This document shows positions 1 to 8,764 of a stretch of 62,949 bases of DNA, in pieces. Within the stretch, counting starts at the first letter, position 1, and each line of letters opens with the position of its first letter. Location: assembly GCA_964495085.1 (NCBI GenBank), contig CAZBUK010000013.1, positions 1 to 62,949 of the forward strand, in the 5' to 3' direction. Source of the stretch: CAZBUK01 sp964495085. Lineage in GTDB: Bacteria; Bacteroidota; Ignavibacteria; T3Sed10-11. Under the pieces are notes generated by a model. That model searched no databases. It had not been told where the DNA came from and saw only the letters and a list, made by a program, of their open reading frames with translations. A program made the position numbers and the translations under genes.

Positions 1-75
1 AACGCCCTCGACCAGCTGCCGTATGGCTTCCGGCTGATCGCCGGAAGGTTTGAAGGTAGAATGTAATTTATACAT
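1..75 (-). CDS. uvrB: UvrABC system subunit B, N-terminal fragment
   Basis: Only the first 25 codons are inside the window; the gene runs off the left edge. The ATG is the complement of positions 73-75. The peptide contains FKPSGDQPEAIRQLVEG, which matches the very conserved N-terminus of UvrB, the damage-verifying helicase-like subunit of nucleotide excision repair. The fragment ends before the Walker A motif. It starts 7 bp after the stop of the DUF2203 gene on the same strand, so the two are probably co-transcribed. There is no clear Shine-Dalgarno sequence before the ATG. Identification rests on a short but diagnostic motif. Confidence 0.85.
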   Translation of the reverse strand, partial: MYKLHSTFKPSGDQPEAIRQLVEGV

Positions 76-81
76 GGAGGT

Positions 82-471
82 TCAGAGCTCGTCGATGTGT
101 CTTCTGCCCGCGAAACCGTCGGAAATACTGTGCCAGAACTCGAGGGTATGTTCGCCCGACTTCCAGCACAGGTATACCTCCTCGCCGTTAGAGCGGATAT
201 GCGGGAAATCCAGCAGTCCGTCTTCTACACTTTTCACCTGTATTCCCCTTTCATGTATCTCTTGCAGGATGCCGACCATTCGTTCCAATTCACGCGGATG
301 AAATCTCTCCCCGTTCGGACCGGCGCCGCCGAAGTACTGGTGACGGTAAATATCGTAGCCGATGCCGTCAAGCCGGGATTTAAGCATTCTCATTTCCCCG
401 ATTACATCTGCAATTTCGGTAACGATGTTCCTGGCTTCTTCGACGCTGAAATGCTTGTCGTGCAGATACAT
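82..471 (-). CDS. DUF2203 family protein
   Basis: A 129-residue soluble protein with no signal peptide or membrane segment. The order of features fits the DUF2203 family: an N-terminal helical region (FSVEEARNIVTEIADVI), a middle part with an ERFHPRELERMVGILQEI stretch, then a C-terminal beta-rich part with LDFPHIRSNGEEVYLCW and WHSISDGFAGRR. The family has no established function. It lies directly upstream of uvrB on the same strand, with about 6 bp between them, which suggests co-expression but proves no role in repair. The start is the first ATG after an AT-rich 80-bp region shared with the divergent hydrolase gene. Confidence 0.8.
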   Translation of the reverse strand: MYLHDKHFSVEEARNIVTEIADVIGEMRMLKSRLDGIGYDIYRHQYFGGAGPNGERFHPRELERMVGILQEIHERGIQVKSVEDGLLDFPHIRSNGEEVYLCWKSGEHTLEFWHSISDGFAGRRHIDEL

Positions 472-551
472 AGCGTTGTAATATAAATATAAAAGCGTTA
501 ATTTTAAACTATATAGAAAATCATAACAGACCGATCCGGAGATACCGTTCC

Positions 552-1745
552 ATGAAATACATGATAGTAATTCTGCTCTGCCTGCTCGCGACGTTGTACG
601 GATTCACCCAACCGCTCCCTGTCATATCGCCTGAGGAAGGCGGATTTGATGCCGCCCAATTGACCCGCGTTGATGGGATCATCGAATCGTCAATACAGAA
701 CAACGAAACTCCCGGTGCGGTTCTTATTGTCGTTCGTGACAGTTCTATCGTTTACCGCAAAGCCTACGGGAACAGTCAGCTTGTGCCGGACACCCGGCCG
801 ATGGAGATTCAGACGATATTCGACCTCGCATCGATTACAAAACCGGTCGCAACCGCTACCTCGATTATGCTGCTCGTCGAACGCGGGCTCATAAGGCTTT
901 CCGATCCGGTATCCTTGTATATTCCGGGATTCCAGCCATGGAAGCAATCATCCGACGGCCGGGAAGAGCCGATCCGTATCATCCACCTGTTGACCCACAC
1001 CTCGGGACTCCCGGCGTACGCTCCGGTAGCAGAACTCTCCGAGCGTTACGGTCACCCCTATCCGGACGGCGTCATCGATTACCTGAAAGAGACAGCCAGG
1101 AGCGCGGCCCCGGGCAGCGCATTCACCTATAGCTGTCCGAATTTTATCACTCTGCAGCGAATCGTGGAGATCGTGAGCGGGCAGTCGCTCGCGGATTTTT
1201 CCCGCCTAAACATATTTATTCCGCTCGGCATGTTGCACACTTTCTTTGAGCCGGATTCGGAGTTCGCAAGCATGGTCGCTCCCACGGAGATCATTGACGG
1301 GAATATTCTCCTCGCCGGCACGGTACACGATCCGTTGGCGAGAGTGATGATGGGCTGCATCTCCGGGAATGCCGGATTATTCTCGACGGGAGACGACCTC
1401 GCGTTATTCGCCGCGATGATGCTGAACAGAGGATCCGTCAGCGGGAAGAGAATTCTCAGCCCGGCTAGCGTGGATGCGATGACCGGGGTTCCGGTCGGAT
1501 ATGAGAAATTCGGCAGAGGTCTCGGGTGGGATCTGCATTCTGCCTACGCCTCCAATAAGGGAGATCTGTTCGGCCCGAAAACATACGGTCATACCGGCTA
1601 TACGGGAACGTCGATTGTGATCGATCCGGATTCCCGCACTGCCGTCATCCTGCTGACGAACCGGGTGCACCCGGATGATAAGGCGAGCGTGCTACGACTC
1701 AGAAGTATGATTTCGAATGTAGTAGCGGCAGCCGTCAGACGCTGA
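552..1745 (+). CDS. Serine hydrolase of the beta-lactamase/penicillin-binding fold (PF00144), exported
   Basis: A 397-residue protein with an N-terminal signal peptide (about residues 1-20, ending near FTQ). The nucleophile motif SITK is at residues 94-97, the second motif begins YSC at 193-195 (family VIII esterases and class C enzymes have YxN or YSx here), and HTG at 347-349 replaces the KTG triad. This is the class C beta-lactamase/esterase/D-Ala-D-Ala peptidase fold. The substrate cannot be told from sequence; an antibiotic-resistance role should not be assumed. A GGAG Shine-Dalgarno lies about 10 bp before the ATG. It is divergent from the DUF2203-uvrB unit and convergent with the MFS gene. 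Confidence 0.88.
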   Translation: MKYMIVILLCLLATLYGFTQPLPVISPEEGGFDAAQLTRVDGIIESSIQNNETPGAVLIVVRDSSIVYRKAYGNSQLVPDTRPMEIQTIFDLASITKPVATATSIMLLVERGLIRLSDPVSLYIPGFQPWKQSSDGREEPIRIIHLLTHTSGLPAYAPVAELSERYGHPYPDGVIDYLKETARSAAPGSAFTYSCPNFITLQRIVEIVSGQSLADFSRLNIFIPLGMLHTFFEPDSEFASMVAPTEIIDGNILLAGTVHDPLARVMMGCISGNAGLFSTGDDLALFAAMMLNRGSVSGKRILSPASVDAMTGVPVGYEKFGRGLGWDLHSAYASNKGDLFGPKTYGHTGYTGTSIVIDPDSRTAVILLTNRVHPDDKASVLRLRSMISNVVAAAVRR

Positions 1746-1854
1746 CAAGCGATCGATTATTCAACGAACAGCATTGGCTCAAGCGGCGTTGCCTTAAGAG
1801 TGACGGTTGTGAGAGAAGCAGCTCTACGGCACGCCGGGTCCTTTCCTTTCCCTT

Positions 1855-3219
1855 TTATACCTCCTTTTTAATCTTAATCGTCTCGAGTCCATGTCCCTCC
1901 GGACCTTTCTCAGTTCTCCAGAGGAGATAAGAGAATAAAAGTCCGAGGGATGCAAGGCCTGTGAAAATCCACATTCCGGCTGCATATCCGGCCGGATTAT
2001 CAGGTCCCGCGGAAAACGCATCATTCGTATATCCGATGAGCCATGGCACGATCGACATGCCGACCTGTTGGCAGAGCGTCATCAGCGCATATCCGGATCC
2101 GAGTCTCCGCTGTTCGACAATGTAGGCGACCGAAGGCCACATGACCGCGGGTATCAGCGAAAATGCCACACCAAGCAGGAGCATCACCGCAACGAGCGTG
2201 AGAGGCCAGGTATAGCTGCCGACCCATGGTATGGTAACCGATATATCCGGACCAGCAGGCGCGTAGGTCACGATGAGGAATAAGGGCAGAAGTATAAGAG
2301 AGCCGATGGCCATAAAGAATGATCGTTTTCCTATCCGGTCGACCATCAGTCCAAAGATAGGCGTGGCCACACCCGCCGCGAGCGGAAGCATGCTGTTGAG
2401 CATACCGCCGGCGTCCCGAGAAAGTCCATGGGCCTCGATAAAATATTTGATAGCAAATGCTCTGAAGGGAAAAACGGTTGCGTAGAATACGACGCAGAGG
2501 GCGACGATGTACCAGTACGAGCGGCTGAACTTATACAGATTTTTCAAATCGAGCTTCTCGGATTCCTGCTCCTCGCCGAGATTGTAATCTTTTGCCGCTT
2601 TGTTTTCGAGCATCCAGTAGAGCATTGCAGCCGCTACGGAAATTCCAGCGACTGCCGTCGCGAGCCAGAGAGGATCCTGCCAGTTATCGTACAGCGATCG
2701 GGCGTATGACGGCGACCAATCGGCCGATGCGGAGCCCATCCGTGCGATGAGTAAATTCATGCCAAATGCAAAGCTGAGCTCCTTCCCCTTGAACCATTTC
2801 GCTAGCGCCGTGGTGACGGCAACGATCAGAGGTTCGGCGCCGATGCCGAGAAGAAATCTTCCGGTCAGCATAACGCCAAACCGGGGGGACATCGCGGTGA
2901 CGAAGGCGGCCGCAAGGCAGATTAACGAAAAAACCAGAATCGATTTCTTCGTCCCGAACCGATCGATAATAAATCCCCCGATAAGCAGAACCACCACCGC
3001 TGCAATGCTGTATACGGAGTAAAGCAGTCCGAGCTGCTGATCTGTAAAACCGAGTTGTGTCGACAAGAGGTCGAAGACCGGCGCGGTCGAATCATAGACA
3101 TAGTAATTTCCGAACATCGCAAGACTGATGAAGACCAGAACCATCCAGCGGTAGAACGGCGTCGGTTCGGGACGTACTGTAGTTGTTCCTGGTTCTTGTG
3201 CCATACGGGATCCTTGCAT
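1855..3219 (-). CDS. Major facilitator superfamily transporter (MFSD1-like)
   Basis: A 454-residue polytopic membrane protein with about 12 hydrophobic segments. The motif A-like loop between TM2 and TM3 reads GGFIIDRFGTKKSI, the classical MFS signature, and a related loop in the C-terminal half reads GLMVDRIGKRS. The N-terminus (WMVLVFISLAMFGNYYVYD) and the ADWSPSYARSLYDNW segment resemble the MFSD1/dipeptide-transporter-like branch, so a small peptide or organic solute is possible, but the substrate is not established. Translation may start at the second Met (residue 6, MAQEPG). The gene stands between proline dehydrogenase (same strand, upstream) and the convergent hydrolase. Confidence 0.85.
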   Translation of the reverse strand: MQGSRMAQEPGTTTVRPEPTPFYRWMVLVFISLAMFGNYYVYDSTAPVFDLLSTQLGFTDQQLGLLYSVYSIAAVVVLLIGGFIIDRFGTKKSILVFSLICLAAAFVTAMSPRFGVMLTGRFLLGIGAEPLIVAVTTALAKWFKGKELSFAFGMNLLIARMGSASADWSPSYARSLYDNWQDPLWLATAVAGISVAAAMLYWMLENKAAKDYNLGEEQESEKLDLKNLYKFSRSYWYIVALCVVFYATVFPFRAFAIKYFIEAHGLSRDAGGMLNSMLPLAAGVATPIFGLMVDRIGKRSFFMAIGSLILLPLFLIVTYAPAGPDISVTIPWVGSYTWPLTLVAVMLLLGVAFSLIPAVMWPSVAYIVEQRRLGSGYALMTLCQQVGMSIVPWLIGYTNDAFSAGPDNPAGYAAGMWIFTGLASLGLLFSYLLWRTEKGPEGHGLETIKIKKEV

Positions 3220-3260
3220 ACAGTTGGAGAAACTGCCGCAACGCGGAGCAGGAGGTTTTA

Positions 3261-4169
3261 CTATACTCCGTTTTTTCGGGTGAAAAGCGCCTTAAAAATG
3301 GTACCCGCCATCTTCGGATTTTCCTTCAGCCGACGGATAGAATATTTATACCAGAAAGTCCCGTAGGGGACGTAGATACGGACTCTATGACCGTCCCTGA
3401 AGATCTGATTCCGAAGCTCGGGGCGAACGCCCAGCAGCATCTGAAATTCATATTGGTCGGGCCGCAGGTCGTATTTTTCGATGAGTCTGAACGAATCGAC
3501 GACGAGAGAGTCGTCATGGGTTGCAATGCCGACATAGCTGCCCGCTTCGATCATGATCTCGAGCAGCCGTATAAAATTGTCATTGATCTCGCTCCGTTCT
3601 TTATATGCAATCTCCTCGGGCTCGATATAGATGCCTTTGCACAGGCGGAAGTTGGACGGCTTTTTAACCAGTTCCTCGACGTCCTTGACGGTTCTGCGGA
3701 GGTACGATTGAACGGCGACGCCGGTCTTCGGAAATTCCTCGCGGAGCGTCCTGTAAATATCCAGCGTCTTATCAGTGGTCGACGAATCCTCCATATCGAT
3801 CCGGACAAAATTATTTTTCTCATGCGCGGTTTTCAGGAGCTCGCGAACGTTCGAGACGGTAAAATCCGTATCGATATCGAGACCAAGCTGCGTCAGCTTG
3901 ACCGAGAGATTCGAATCCAGCTTTTCCCTGTCGATCGCTTCGAGCACCTTCCGGCATTCGTTGCGCATATGGACGGCGACTTCCCGGACGGCGACGGATT
4001 CTCCGAGCAAATCCATGGTTGAGATGAAACCGAGTCCGTTCAGGTTTCGGACCGTATCGACTGCAGATTCGAGGGTCTCTCCCGCAATATATCGACGTGA
4101 GAAATACCTGACAACGGGTTTCGGTACTAGAGGCAGTGTTTTGACAACGATTTTATCCAACAAACTCAT
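3261..4169 (-). CDS. Proline dehydrogenase (PRODH), monofunctional
   Basis: 302 residues, the usual length of stand-alone bacterial proline dehydrogenase, an FAD-dependent TIM-barrel enzyme oxidising proline to pyrroline-5-carboxylate. Supporting features are the N-terminal RYIAGETLESA, the barrel strands NLSVKLTQLGLDID and FVRIDMEDSSTTD (the substrate and flavin region), ATHDDSLV, and the C-terminal YVPYGTFWYKYSIRRLKENP, whose RR-containing helix binds the proline carboxylate in the family. There is no fused P5C dehydrogenase domain, and no dedicated P5C dehydrogenase is recognised next to it. It lies upstream of the MFS gene (about 40 bp), so an imported amino acid or peptide may feed it; that link is inference. 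Confidence 0.9.
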   Translation of the reverse strand: MSLLDKIVVKTLPLVPKPVVRYFSRRYIAGETLESAVDTVRNLNGLGFISTMDLLGESVAVREVAVHMRNECRKVLEAIDREKLDSNLSVKLTQLGLDIDTDFTVSNVRELLKTAHEKNNFVRIDMEDSSTTDKTLDIYRTLREEFPKTGVAVQSYLRRTVKDVEELVKKPSNFRLCKGIYIEPEEIAYKERSEINDNFIRLLEIMIEAGSYVGIATHDDSLVVDSFRLIEKYDLRPDQYEFQMLLGVRPELRNQIFRDGHRVRIYVPYGTFWYKYSIRRLKENPKMAGTIFKALFTRKNGV

Positions 4170-4285
4170 AGGTGAGACTCGAAATGATCGGTTTTCAACG
4201 TGGGTTAACGCATGAGCATCTGTCGATTAAAGCTTGTGAAGAATATACGTATGAATCGAAAGATAATCAATTTGCAGAAGATTTT

Positions 4286-4909
4286 CTACTTTTCGGGAGT
4301 TTTGTTCAATATATCGATGTTGCCGTTAGTGATATCGCGGAGTTCCGTCGGAACGACGTGGATCAAAGAAGGAGGTATACCCAGATCGATGGAGACGTCC
4401 TCCGCATAGGAGGTATCGAAAATCTTTAGGCCATACCGGGTAAGGATCCTCATCACGCCGCTGGTTCTGATGTAGGGGAAAACAATTCTGAACCGGTTAA
4501 ACACCGGAATGTTTATTATTTCCGCGTCGAGCAGGACCAATCTGGCAGCTTCGCCGTATGCCCTTGTCAGGCCTCCCGTTCCGAGCTTCGTACCGCCGAA
4601 GTAACGATGAACGACTATGAGGACATCCGTTAATCCGGAGTGATCCAGCGCGAGGAGAATCGGTTTACCGGCAGTACCCGAAGGTTCCCCGTCGTCCGAG
4701 TAACGTATGGGGGACGGATGCGCCTGCAGTTTATATGCAAAGCAATGATGGGCCGCAGCGTGATGTTCCTTGCCGCATTGCTTCAACCGTTCCTCGGCCT
4801 CTTCGGGCGAAGCTACGGGATAAACCGCCGCGTGGAACTTCGAATCCCTCACTCTATATTCCGTCGACGATGTACGGCCGACGGTAAGGTATGAATCATG
4901 CGTCTCCAC
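4286..4909 (-). CDS. IMPACT/YigZ family protein (UPF0029)
   Basis: About 207 residues. The conserved IMPACT core is clear: SKFHAAVYPV near the N-terminus, HHCFAYKL, YSDDGEPSGTAGKPIL and VHRYFGGTKLGTGGLTRAYG. A second ferredoxin-like C-terminal domain follows. Bacterial members are about 200-215 residues; they are linked to translation or stress regulation by homology to eukaryotic IMPACT. I chose the GTG at 4909 (VETHDSYLTVGR) because it gives the family length. The frame stays open much further upstream, but that part is antisense to bshA and has no family similarity. No strong Shine-Dalgarno supports the GTG, so the exact start is uncertain. Confidence 0.85.
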   Translation of the reverse strand: METHDSYLTVGRTSSTEYRVRDSKFHAAVYPVASPEEAEERLKQCGKEHHAAAHHCFAYKLQAHPSPIRYSDDGEPSGTAGKPILLALDHSGLTDVLIVVHRYFGGTKLGTGGLTRAYGEAARLVLLDAEIINIPVFNRFRIVFPYIRTSGVMRILTRYGLKIFDTSYAEDVSIDLGIPPSLIHVVPTELRDITNGNIDILNKTPEK

Positions 4910-5026
4910 GCTGAGAAGATAATTGAATTGAAATGAAAATAAAAGTGTTACAGAGAACGGCTTCGGTACGGCTTGAGATTCATATCCATTTACTCTATCT
5001 TTCCGATAAAGGAGAACCCCTTCATC

Positions 5027-6151
5027 ATGAATATCGGCATCACCTGTTATCCCACCTATGGGGGCAGCGGCATCATAGCCACGGAATTGGGGAAAGCGCT
5101 TGCGGAGCGCGGTCATAACATACATTTTATCAGCTACGCCCTCCCCACCCGTCTTGACGGTTTCGTCGAGAATATCTATTTCCATGAAGTGGAGATGAGC
5201 AGTTATCCGCTGTTCGAATTTCCGCTTTACACGATCGCTCTGGCGACTAAAATGGTCGACGTCATCAAGTACGAGAAGCTCGACTTGCTGCATGTGCATT
5301 ACGCGATCCCCCACGCAACCAGCGCTTACCTCGCGAAACAGATTCTCGCGGATCAAGGAATCCCTTTCACCACGACGCTGCATGGCACCGACATCACGCT
5401 CGTCGGTCTGGAACCGAGCTATCTCTCGGCGGTAAAATTCAGCATCGAGAAGAGCGACAGCGTAACGGCGGTATCGAGATACCTGCGGGAGAAGACGATA
5501 ACGAACTACGGCATCGAAAAAGAAATCGAAGTCATCCCGAACTTCGTCGACATCGAAAAATATAAACGCAGCGAAGCCTGTAAATTTAAAAAGCAGATTT
5601 CCCCGAATAACGAAAAAATCCTTGTACATATCAGCAACTTCCGCAGTGTGAAACGGGTGCCGGATACCGTGAGAATCTTCTTCGAGGTCAGGAAGGAGAT
5701 TCCCTCACGCCTCGTGCTCGTCGGCGACGGCCCGGATCGTTCCGCCACTGAGCAGTTATGCAGAGAACTCGACATCTATAAGGACGTCGTTTTTATGGGA
5801 AAACAGGCCGATCTGGTAGACATATTATCCGCTTCGGATATTTTTCTCATGCCGAGCCAGTCGGAAAGCTTCGGTCTGTCGGCGCTCGAGGCGATGGCAT
5901 GCGGCGTGCCGGTCGTCTCTTCGAGCGTCGGAGGCTTGCCCGAGCTGCAGATTCAGGGACAGACCGGATACATAGCAGAGTTCGGGGATATCGAACGGAT
6001 GGCGAAATACACGGTCGAGCTGCTGAAGGACGAAAACAAATACCAGAGGTTCGCACGCGCCGCCCGGCGGCGCGCCGAAGAGCAATTCGATCTGAATTTA
6101 ATCGTCCCGAAATACGAAGCACATTATCGTAAGGTGCTGGAGAAAGCATAG
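5027..6151 (+). CDS. bshA: N-acetyl-alpha-D-glucosaminyl L-malate synthase (bacillithiol biosynthesis)
   Basis: 374 residues, the standard BshA length. It is a GT4 retaining glycosyltransferase that joins UDP-GlcNAc and L-malate, the first step of bacillithiol synthesis. BshA hallmarks are the N-terminus MNIGITCYPTYGGSG, ATELGKALAERGH, HVHYAIPHA, TTLHGTDITLVG and the C-terminal donor-site SESFGLSALEAMACGVPVV. The start at 5027 is chosen over an upstream in-frame Met at 4973 because it gives the conserved N-terminus and has AAAGGAGA 12 bp upstream. bshB and bshC are not in the window. The MgtC-like gene follows 4 bp later and is probably co-transcribed. Confidence 0.92.
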   Translation: MNIGITCYPTYGGSGIIATELGKALAERGHNIHFISYALPTRLDGFVENIYFHEVEMSSYPLFEFPLYTIALATKMVDVIKYEKLDLLHVHYAIPHATSAYLAKQILADQGIPFTTTLHGTDITLVGLEPSYLSAVKFSIEKSDSVTAVSRYLREKTITNYGIEKEIEVIPNFVDIEKYKRSEACKFKKQISPNNEKILVHISNFRSVKRVPDTVRIFFEVRKEIPSRLVLVGDGPDRSATEQLCRELDIYKDVVFMGKQADLVDILSASDIFLMPSQSESFGLSALEAMACGVPVVSSSVGGLPELQIQGQTGYIAEFGDIERMAKYTVELLKDENKYQRFARAARRRAEEQFDLNLIVPKYEAHYRKVLEKA

Positions 6152-6155
6152 GATA

Positions 6156-6830
6156 ATGGAAATCTTTGCAAATCCCGGACCGATGCTCGCCGAATCGGTT
6201 GTAAAGGTTTTAACGGCTATCGTCTGCGGCGGTATCATCGGCTACGAGAGAGAGCGGAAAGGCAAACCGGCCGGTTTGCGAACTAATATTCTCATCTGCA
6301 TCGGAGCGACATTATATATGATCGTCTCCGAGCTGATCGCATTAAAACATGCCGTGCTGATCAGCGATCCCGCAAGAATCGCCGCCCAGGTTGTCGTCGG
6401 AATAGGATTTATCGGTGCGGGAACGATTATTCAAGCGCGGGGATCGGTCGCAGGACTCACCAGTGCGGCGACGATCTGGGTAGTGGCGGCTATCGGTCTG
6501 GTCGTCGGCGCGGGATTCCCGCTGCCGGCACTCGTATTCACCGGCATCGTATTGATCACGCTTGCACCGCTCCGCTTCATCCATAAATTTCTTATGGGAA
6601 AATGCGATTTTATCGATATCGAAATCTATTTCCCCGACGAGGGCAAAGCGAAATCGCAGCTATTGGCAATTCTGAACGAATACGATATCGAGCAGCGGCG
6701 GATTGTTTTTTCGGAGGAGGAAGGCCGTCATCGTCTCACGCTGAGCTATTGCCATAAACATCCTGCACACTACAGGGTTCTCTCCGAGATCTGGACCGTC
6801 GGAGGCATCACCGCGGTAAAACGTGAATAG
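6156..6830 (+). CDS. MgtC/SapB family membrane protein
   Basis: 224 residues. The N-terminal half is the MgtC domain with about four to five membrane segments and the conserved GGIIGYERERKGKPAGLRTNILICIGATLY and GIGFIGAGTII blocks, followed by GLTSAATIWVVAAIGL. A soluble C-terminal domain of about 75 residues (from CDFIDIEIYF) resembles the ACT-like regulatory tail. Family members influence Mg2+ homeostasis, membrane potential or ATP synthase activity; a role here is not shown. It starts 4 bp after bshA and converges on the anti-sigma gene. Confidence 0.88.
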   Translation: MEIFANPGPMLAESVVKVLTAIVCGGIIGYERERKGKPAGLRTNILICIGATLYMIVSELIALKHAVLISDPARIAAQVVVGIGFIGAGTIIQARGSVAGLTSAATIWVVAAIGLVVGAGFPLPALVFTGIVLITLAPLRFIHKFLMGKCDFIDIEIYFPDEGKAKSQLLAILNEYDIEQRRIVFSEEEGRHRLTLSYCHKHPAHYRVLSEIWTVGGITAVKRE

Positions 6831-6864
6831 ATACCGGGAGCGTGATGGCGGAATTTTCCCTGAC

Positions 6865-7419
6865 TCAGTTATTCCTCAGCAGCGGTGCAATGATCCAACG
6901 GTCGAGAAGTGCAACAAGGACAAGCATTATCACAACGGTGAAACCGATTTCAGTCCCTTCCCTGCCGAAGAATTTGACGTAGGTCCGGTTCAATACCATC
7001 AGATACCCATTGATCTGATCCTGGACGGATCGCACGATTTGTTGAATTGTCCCGTCAGGTTGAATGAGCGCCGATGAGAGAGGGGAGACGTCGAGCATAC
7101 CGTAGGTTGAGAATATCCATCCCGTTACAGCCAGTACCACAAGCATGCCGATCACATATGCGAACCGGACTCCCACCGTCCAGGTCCATGATTCTCCTTC
7201 CCCGGCAGCTAAACGATCCATAATTACATGTACCTGACGCTCATCGCTCGGAGGCGTTTCAAGATTTTTCAGCGAGGCATCGAGCAGATGCAGACCCGCG
7301 AATCGCTCCCTGCAAGAGTCGCATGTGGCGATATGTGCATTCAGGTTCTTCAGGTTTTCCGATGAACCGGAAACGGCCATCAGTTCATTCAGTTCATAGT
7401 CGGTCAGGTGTCGGTTCAT
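6865..7419 (-). CDS. Anti-sigma factor with zinc-finger (ZAS) domain and one membrane span
   Basis: 184 residues. The N-terminal 45 residues carry an H-x3-C-x2-C zinc-binding motif (HIATCDSC) of the anti-sigma ZAS domain. A first hydrophobic span at about residues 86-108 (FAYVIGMLVVLAVTGWIF) and a second near the C-terminus (IGFTVVIMLVLVALLDRWII) suggest two membrane segments. Its ATG overlaps the sigma-factor stop in an ATGA, so the pair is translationally coupled, as is typical for ECF sigma/anti-sigma units. It would hold the sigma factor inactive at the membrane until an envelope signal arrives; this is family knowledge, not visible in the sequence. Confidence 0.8.
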   Translation of the reverse strand: MNRHLTDYELNELMAVSGSSENLKNLNAHIATCDSCRERFAGLHLLDASLKNLETPPSDERQVHVIMDRLAAGEGESWTWTVGVRFAYVIGMLVVLAVTGWIFSTYGMLDVSPLSSALIQPDGTIQQIVRSVQDQINGYLMVLNRTYVKFFGREGTEIGFTVVIMLVLVALLDRWIIAPLLRNN

Positions 7420-8000
7420 TCCTTGACTTTCTCTCCGAGTTTCCTGGTCATAATTTCTTTCAGTTGCATGCGCCCTCTATACAGCCGGACTTTTACGCTG
7501 GATTCGCTTATCATCAGGATATGAGCGATTTCTGATACGGTAAATTCTTCCATATAAAATAAGCTTATAACGCTCCGGTATCGAGTAGAAAGCGAATTCA
7601 ATGCATCTTCGACATACTCACTCATCATTTTCGGAGCGATCGTCCCTCCGGAAAATTCCTCCCCGTCATTCCGGAGCAGCCTTCGATCGTACCTGTCCTC
7701 CACCGCCGAGACATCTACGGTGTTTTGCTTTCTGCGGCGGCGGGATCGGCAGACATTGACGAGGATCCGGTACAGCCAGGTCGAGAAACGGGCGTCTTCC
7801 CTGAACGCGTTCAGACTCCGGTACGCTCTCACAAAAGCATCCTGAACCGCTTCCTCGGCATCCTCCCTGTTATTCAGCATTCCGAGCGCCAACCGCATCG
7901 ATTTCCCCTGATATCTCCGGACGAGCTCTTCAAAAGCGGTTCTCGAACCCGATCGTGCACGTGAGACGATTTCGGTATCCGGAGATATCTGTATGTTCAT
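7416..8000 (-). CDS. ECF-family RNA polymerase sigma factor (RpoE-like)
   Basis: 194 residues with only sigma regions 2 and 4, the ECF layout. Region 2 includes DAEEAVQDAFVRAYRSL and FSTWLYRILVNVCRSRRRR. Region 4 includes YRSVISLFYMEEFTVSEIA followed by the helix-turn-helix ISESSVKVRLYRGRMQLK. It is the first gene of a coupled pair with the anti-sigma factor (4-bp overlap) and lies 21 bp downstream of an unknown membrane protein on the same strand. Autoregulation is usual for the family, but I could not identify its promoter motif. Confidence 0.92.
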   Translation of the reverse strand: MNIQISPDTEIVSRARSGSRTAFEELVRRYQGKSMRLALGMLNNREDAEEAVQDAFVRAYRSLNAFREDARFSTWLYRILVNVCRSRRRRKQNTVDVSAVEDRYDRRLLRNDGEEFSGGTIAPKMMSEYVEDALNSLSTRYRSVISLFYMEEFTVSEIAHILMISESSVKVRLYRGRMQLKEIMTRKLGEKVKE

Positions 8001-8021
8001 GGAACGCCTTGATGTGCGACT

Positions 8022-8669
8022 TTATTCACGGATACATGCCGCCGCAAAGTGTAAAACGAAGGGCAACGATAGCATGCACACGGTCGTCAGTGCGATGAAG
8101 ATCGGATGCTCGATACCCCAGAGTGAAACCGCAAGCGAAACCTGTTCAAACCCTTCCAATGAAACGAGCGGGACCATGCCTGCAAAGCCCAACAGCACAA
8201 TTCCGATTCTGTTGACGACTTTGATCCCAACGAGAAACAGCAGAAGGGGGGCGGTGAAATAGTATCCCATTTCCGGACCGTAGAAGTATACCGTAAAAAA
8301 GGAATAGACCGAGAGGATCCCTATCGCGCTCCACTTCAATTCCCTCACTGACAGCCCGATCCCCAATACTCCTGTTATCTGCCGGATGATCAGAAATCCA
8401 ACCGCCCCGCTTGGAATACCGAGCATCGTATAGATCAACAGATTTGCAGAGCCGGGATAATATGTTCGCTCGAAGAAGCTGCCCGCAATAACAGGCAGAA
8501 AGAAAAATACGGACTGCAGGCAGATGAAAAATGCTAACCGGATTGTTTGCCTGGTAAACTGAGCGGGGTCGACCGAAGCGAAAGTCCGCATATCCCGGTA
8601 TATGGCTACGGGAAACGCAATACATGATGCGACGACGACAAACCAGAAATAATGCGGAAGAAGCGACAC
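8022..8669 (-). CDS. Unknown polytopic membrane protein upstream of the ECF sigma factor
   Basis: 215 residues, very hydrophobic, with about six or seven predicted membrane segments (for example FWFVVVASCIAFPVAIY, LAFFICLQSVFFFLPVIAG, WSAIGILSVYSFFTVYFYG, PIFIALTTVCMLSLPFVLHF). I recognise no family. Its stop is 21 bp before the sigma factor start on the same strand, so it is probably part of the same transcript and could be a sensor or a target of the sigma system; this is inference from position only. No metal-binding or catalytic motif is visible. Confidence 0.65.
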   Translation of the reverse strand: MSLLPHYFWFVVVASCIAFPVAIYRDMRTFASVDPAQFTRQTIRLAFFICLQSVFFFLPVIAGSFFERTYYPGSANLLIYTMLGIPSGAVGFLIIRQITGVLGIGLSVRELKWSAIGILSVYSFFTVYFYGPEMGYYFTAPLLLFLVGIKVVNRIGIVLLGFAGMVPLVSLEGFEQVSLAVSLWGIEHPIFIALTTVCMLSLPFVLHFAAACIRE

Positions 8670-8764
8670 GTGGTATCTATCGAATGAAGTTGTTCCATCG
8701 TTTCTCTATTATCCGCATTATCTATCATAAATGCAAACAGCTCTCTTCGAGTACTCGAGAACAT

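Noticed and set aside
552..1745. Beta-lactamase resistance gene
   Set aside because: The fold is right, but the motifs (YSC, HTG) and context suit an exported esterase or peptidase as well; resistance cannot be claimed.
4910..5629. Open minus-strand frame of about 240 codons extending the YigZ ORF across bshA
   Set aside because: It is antisense to a certain gene (bshA) and has no similarity to the IMPACT family; the family length is met by a start at 4909.
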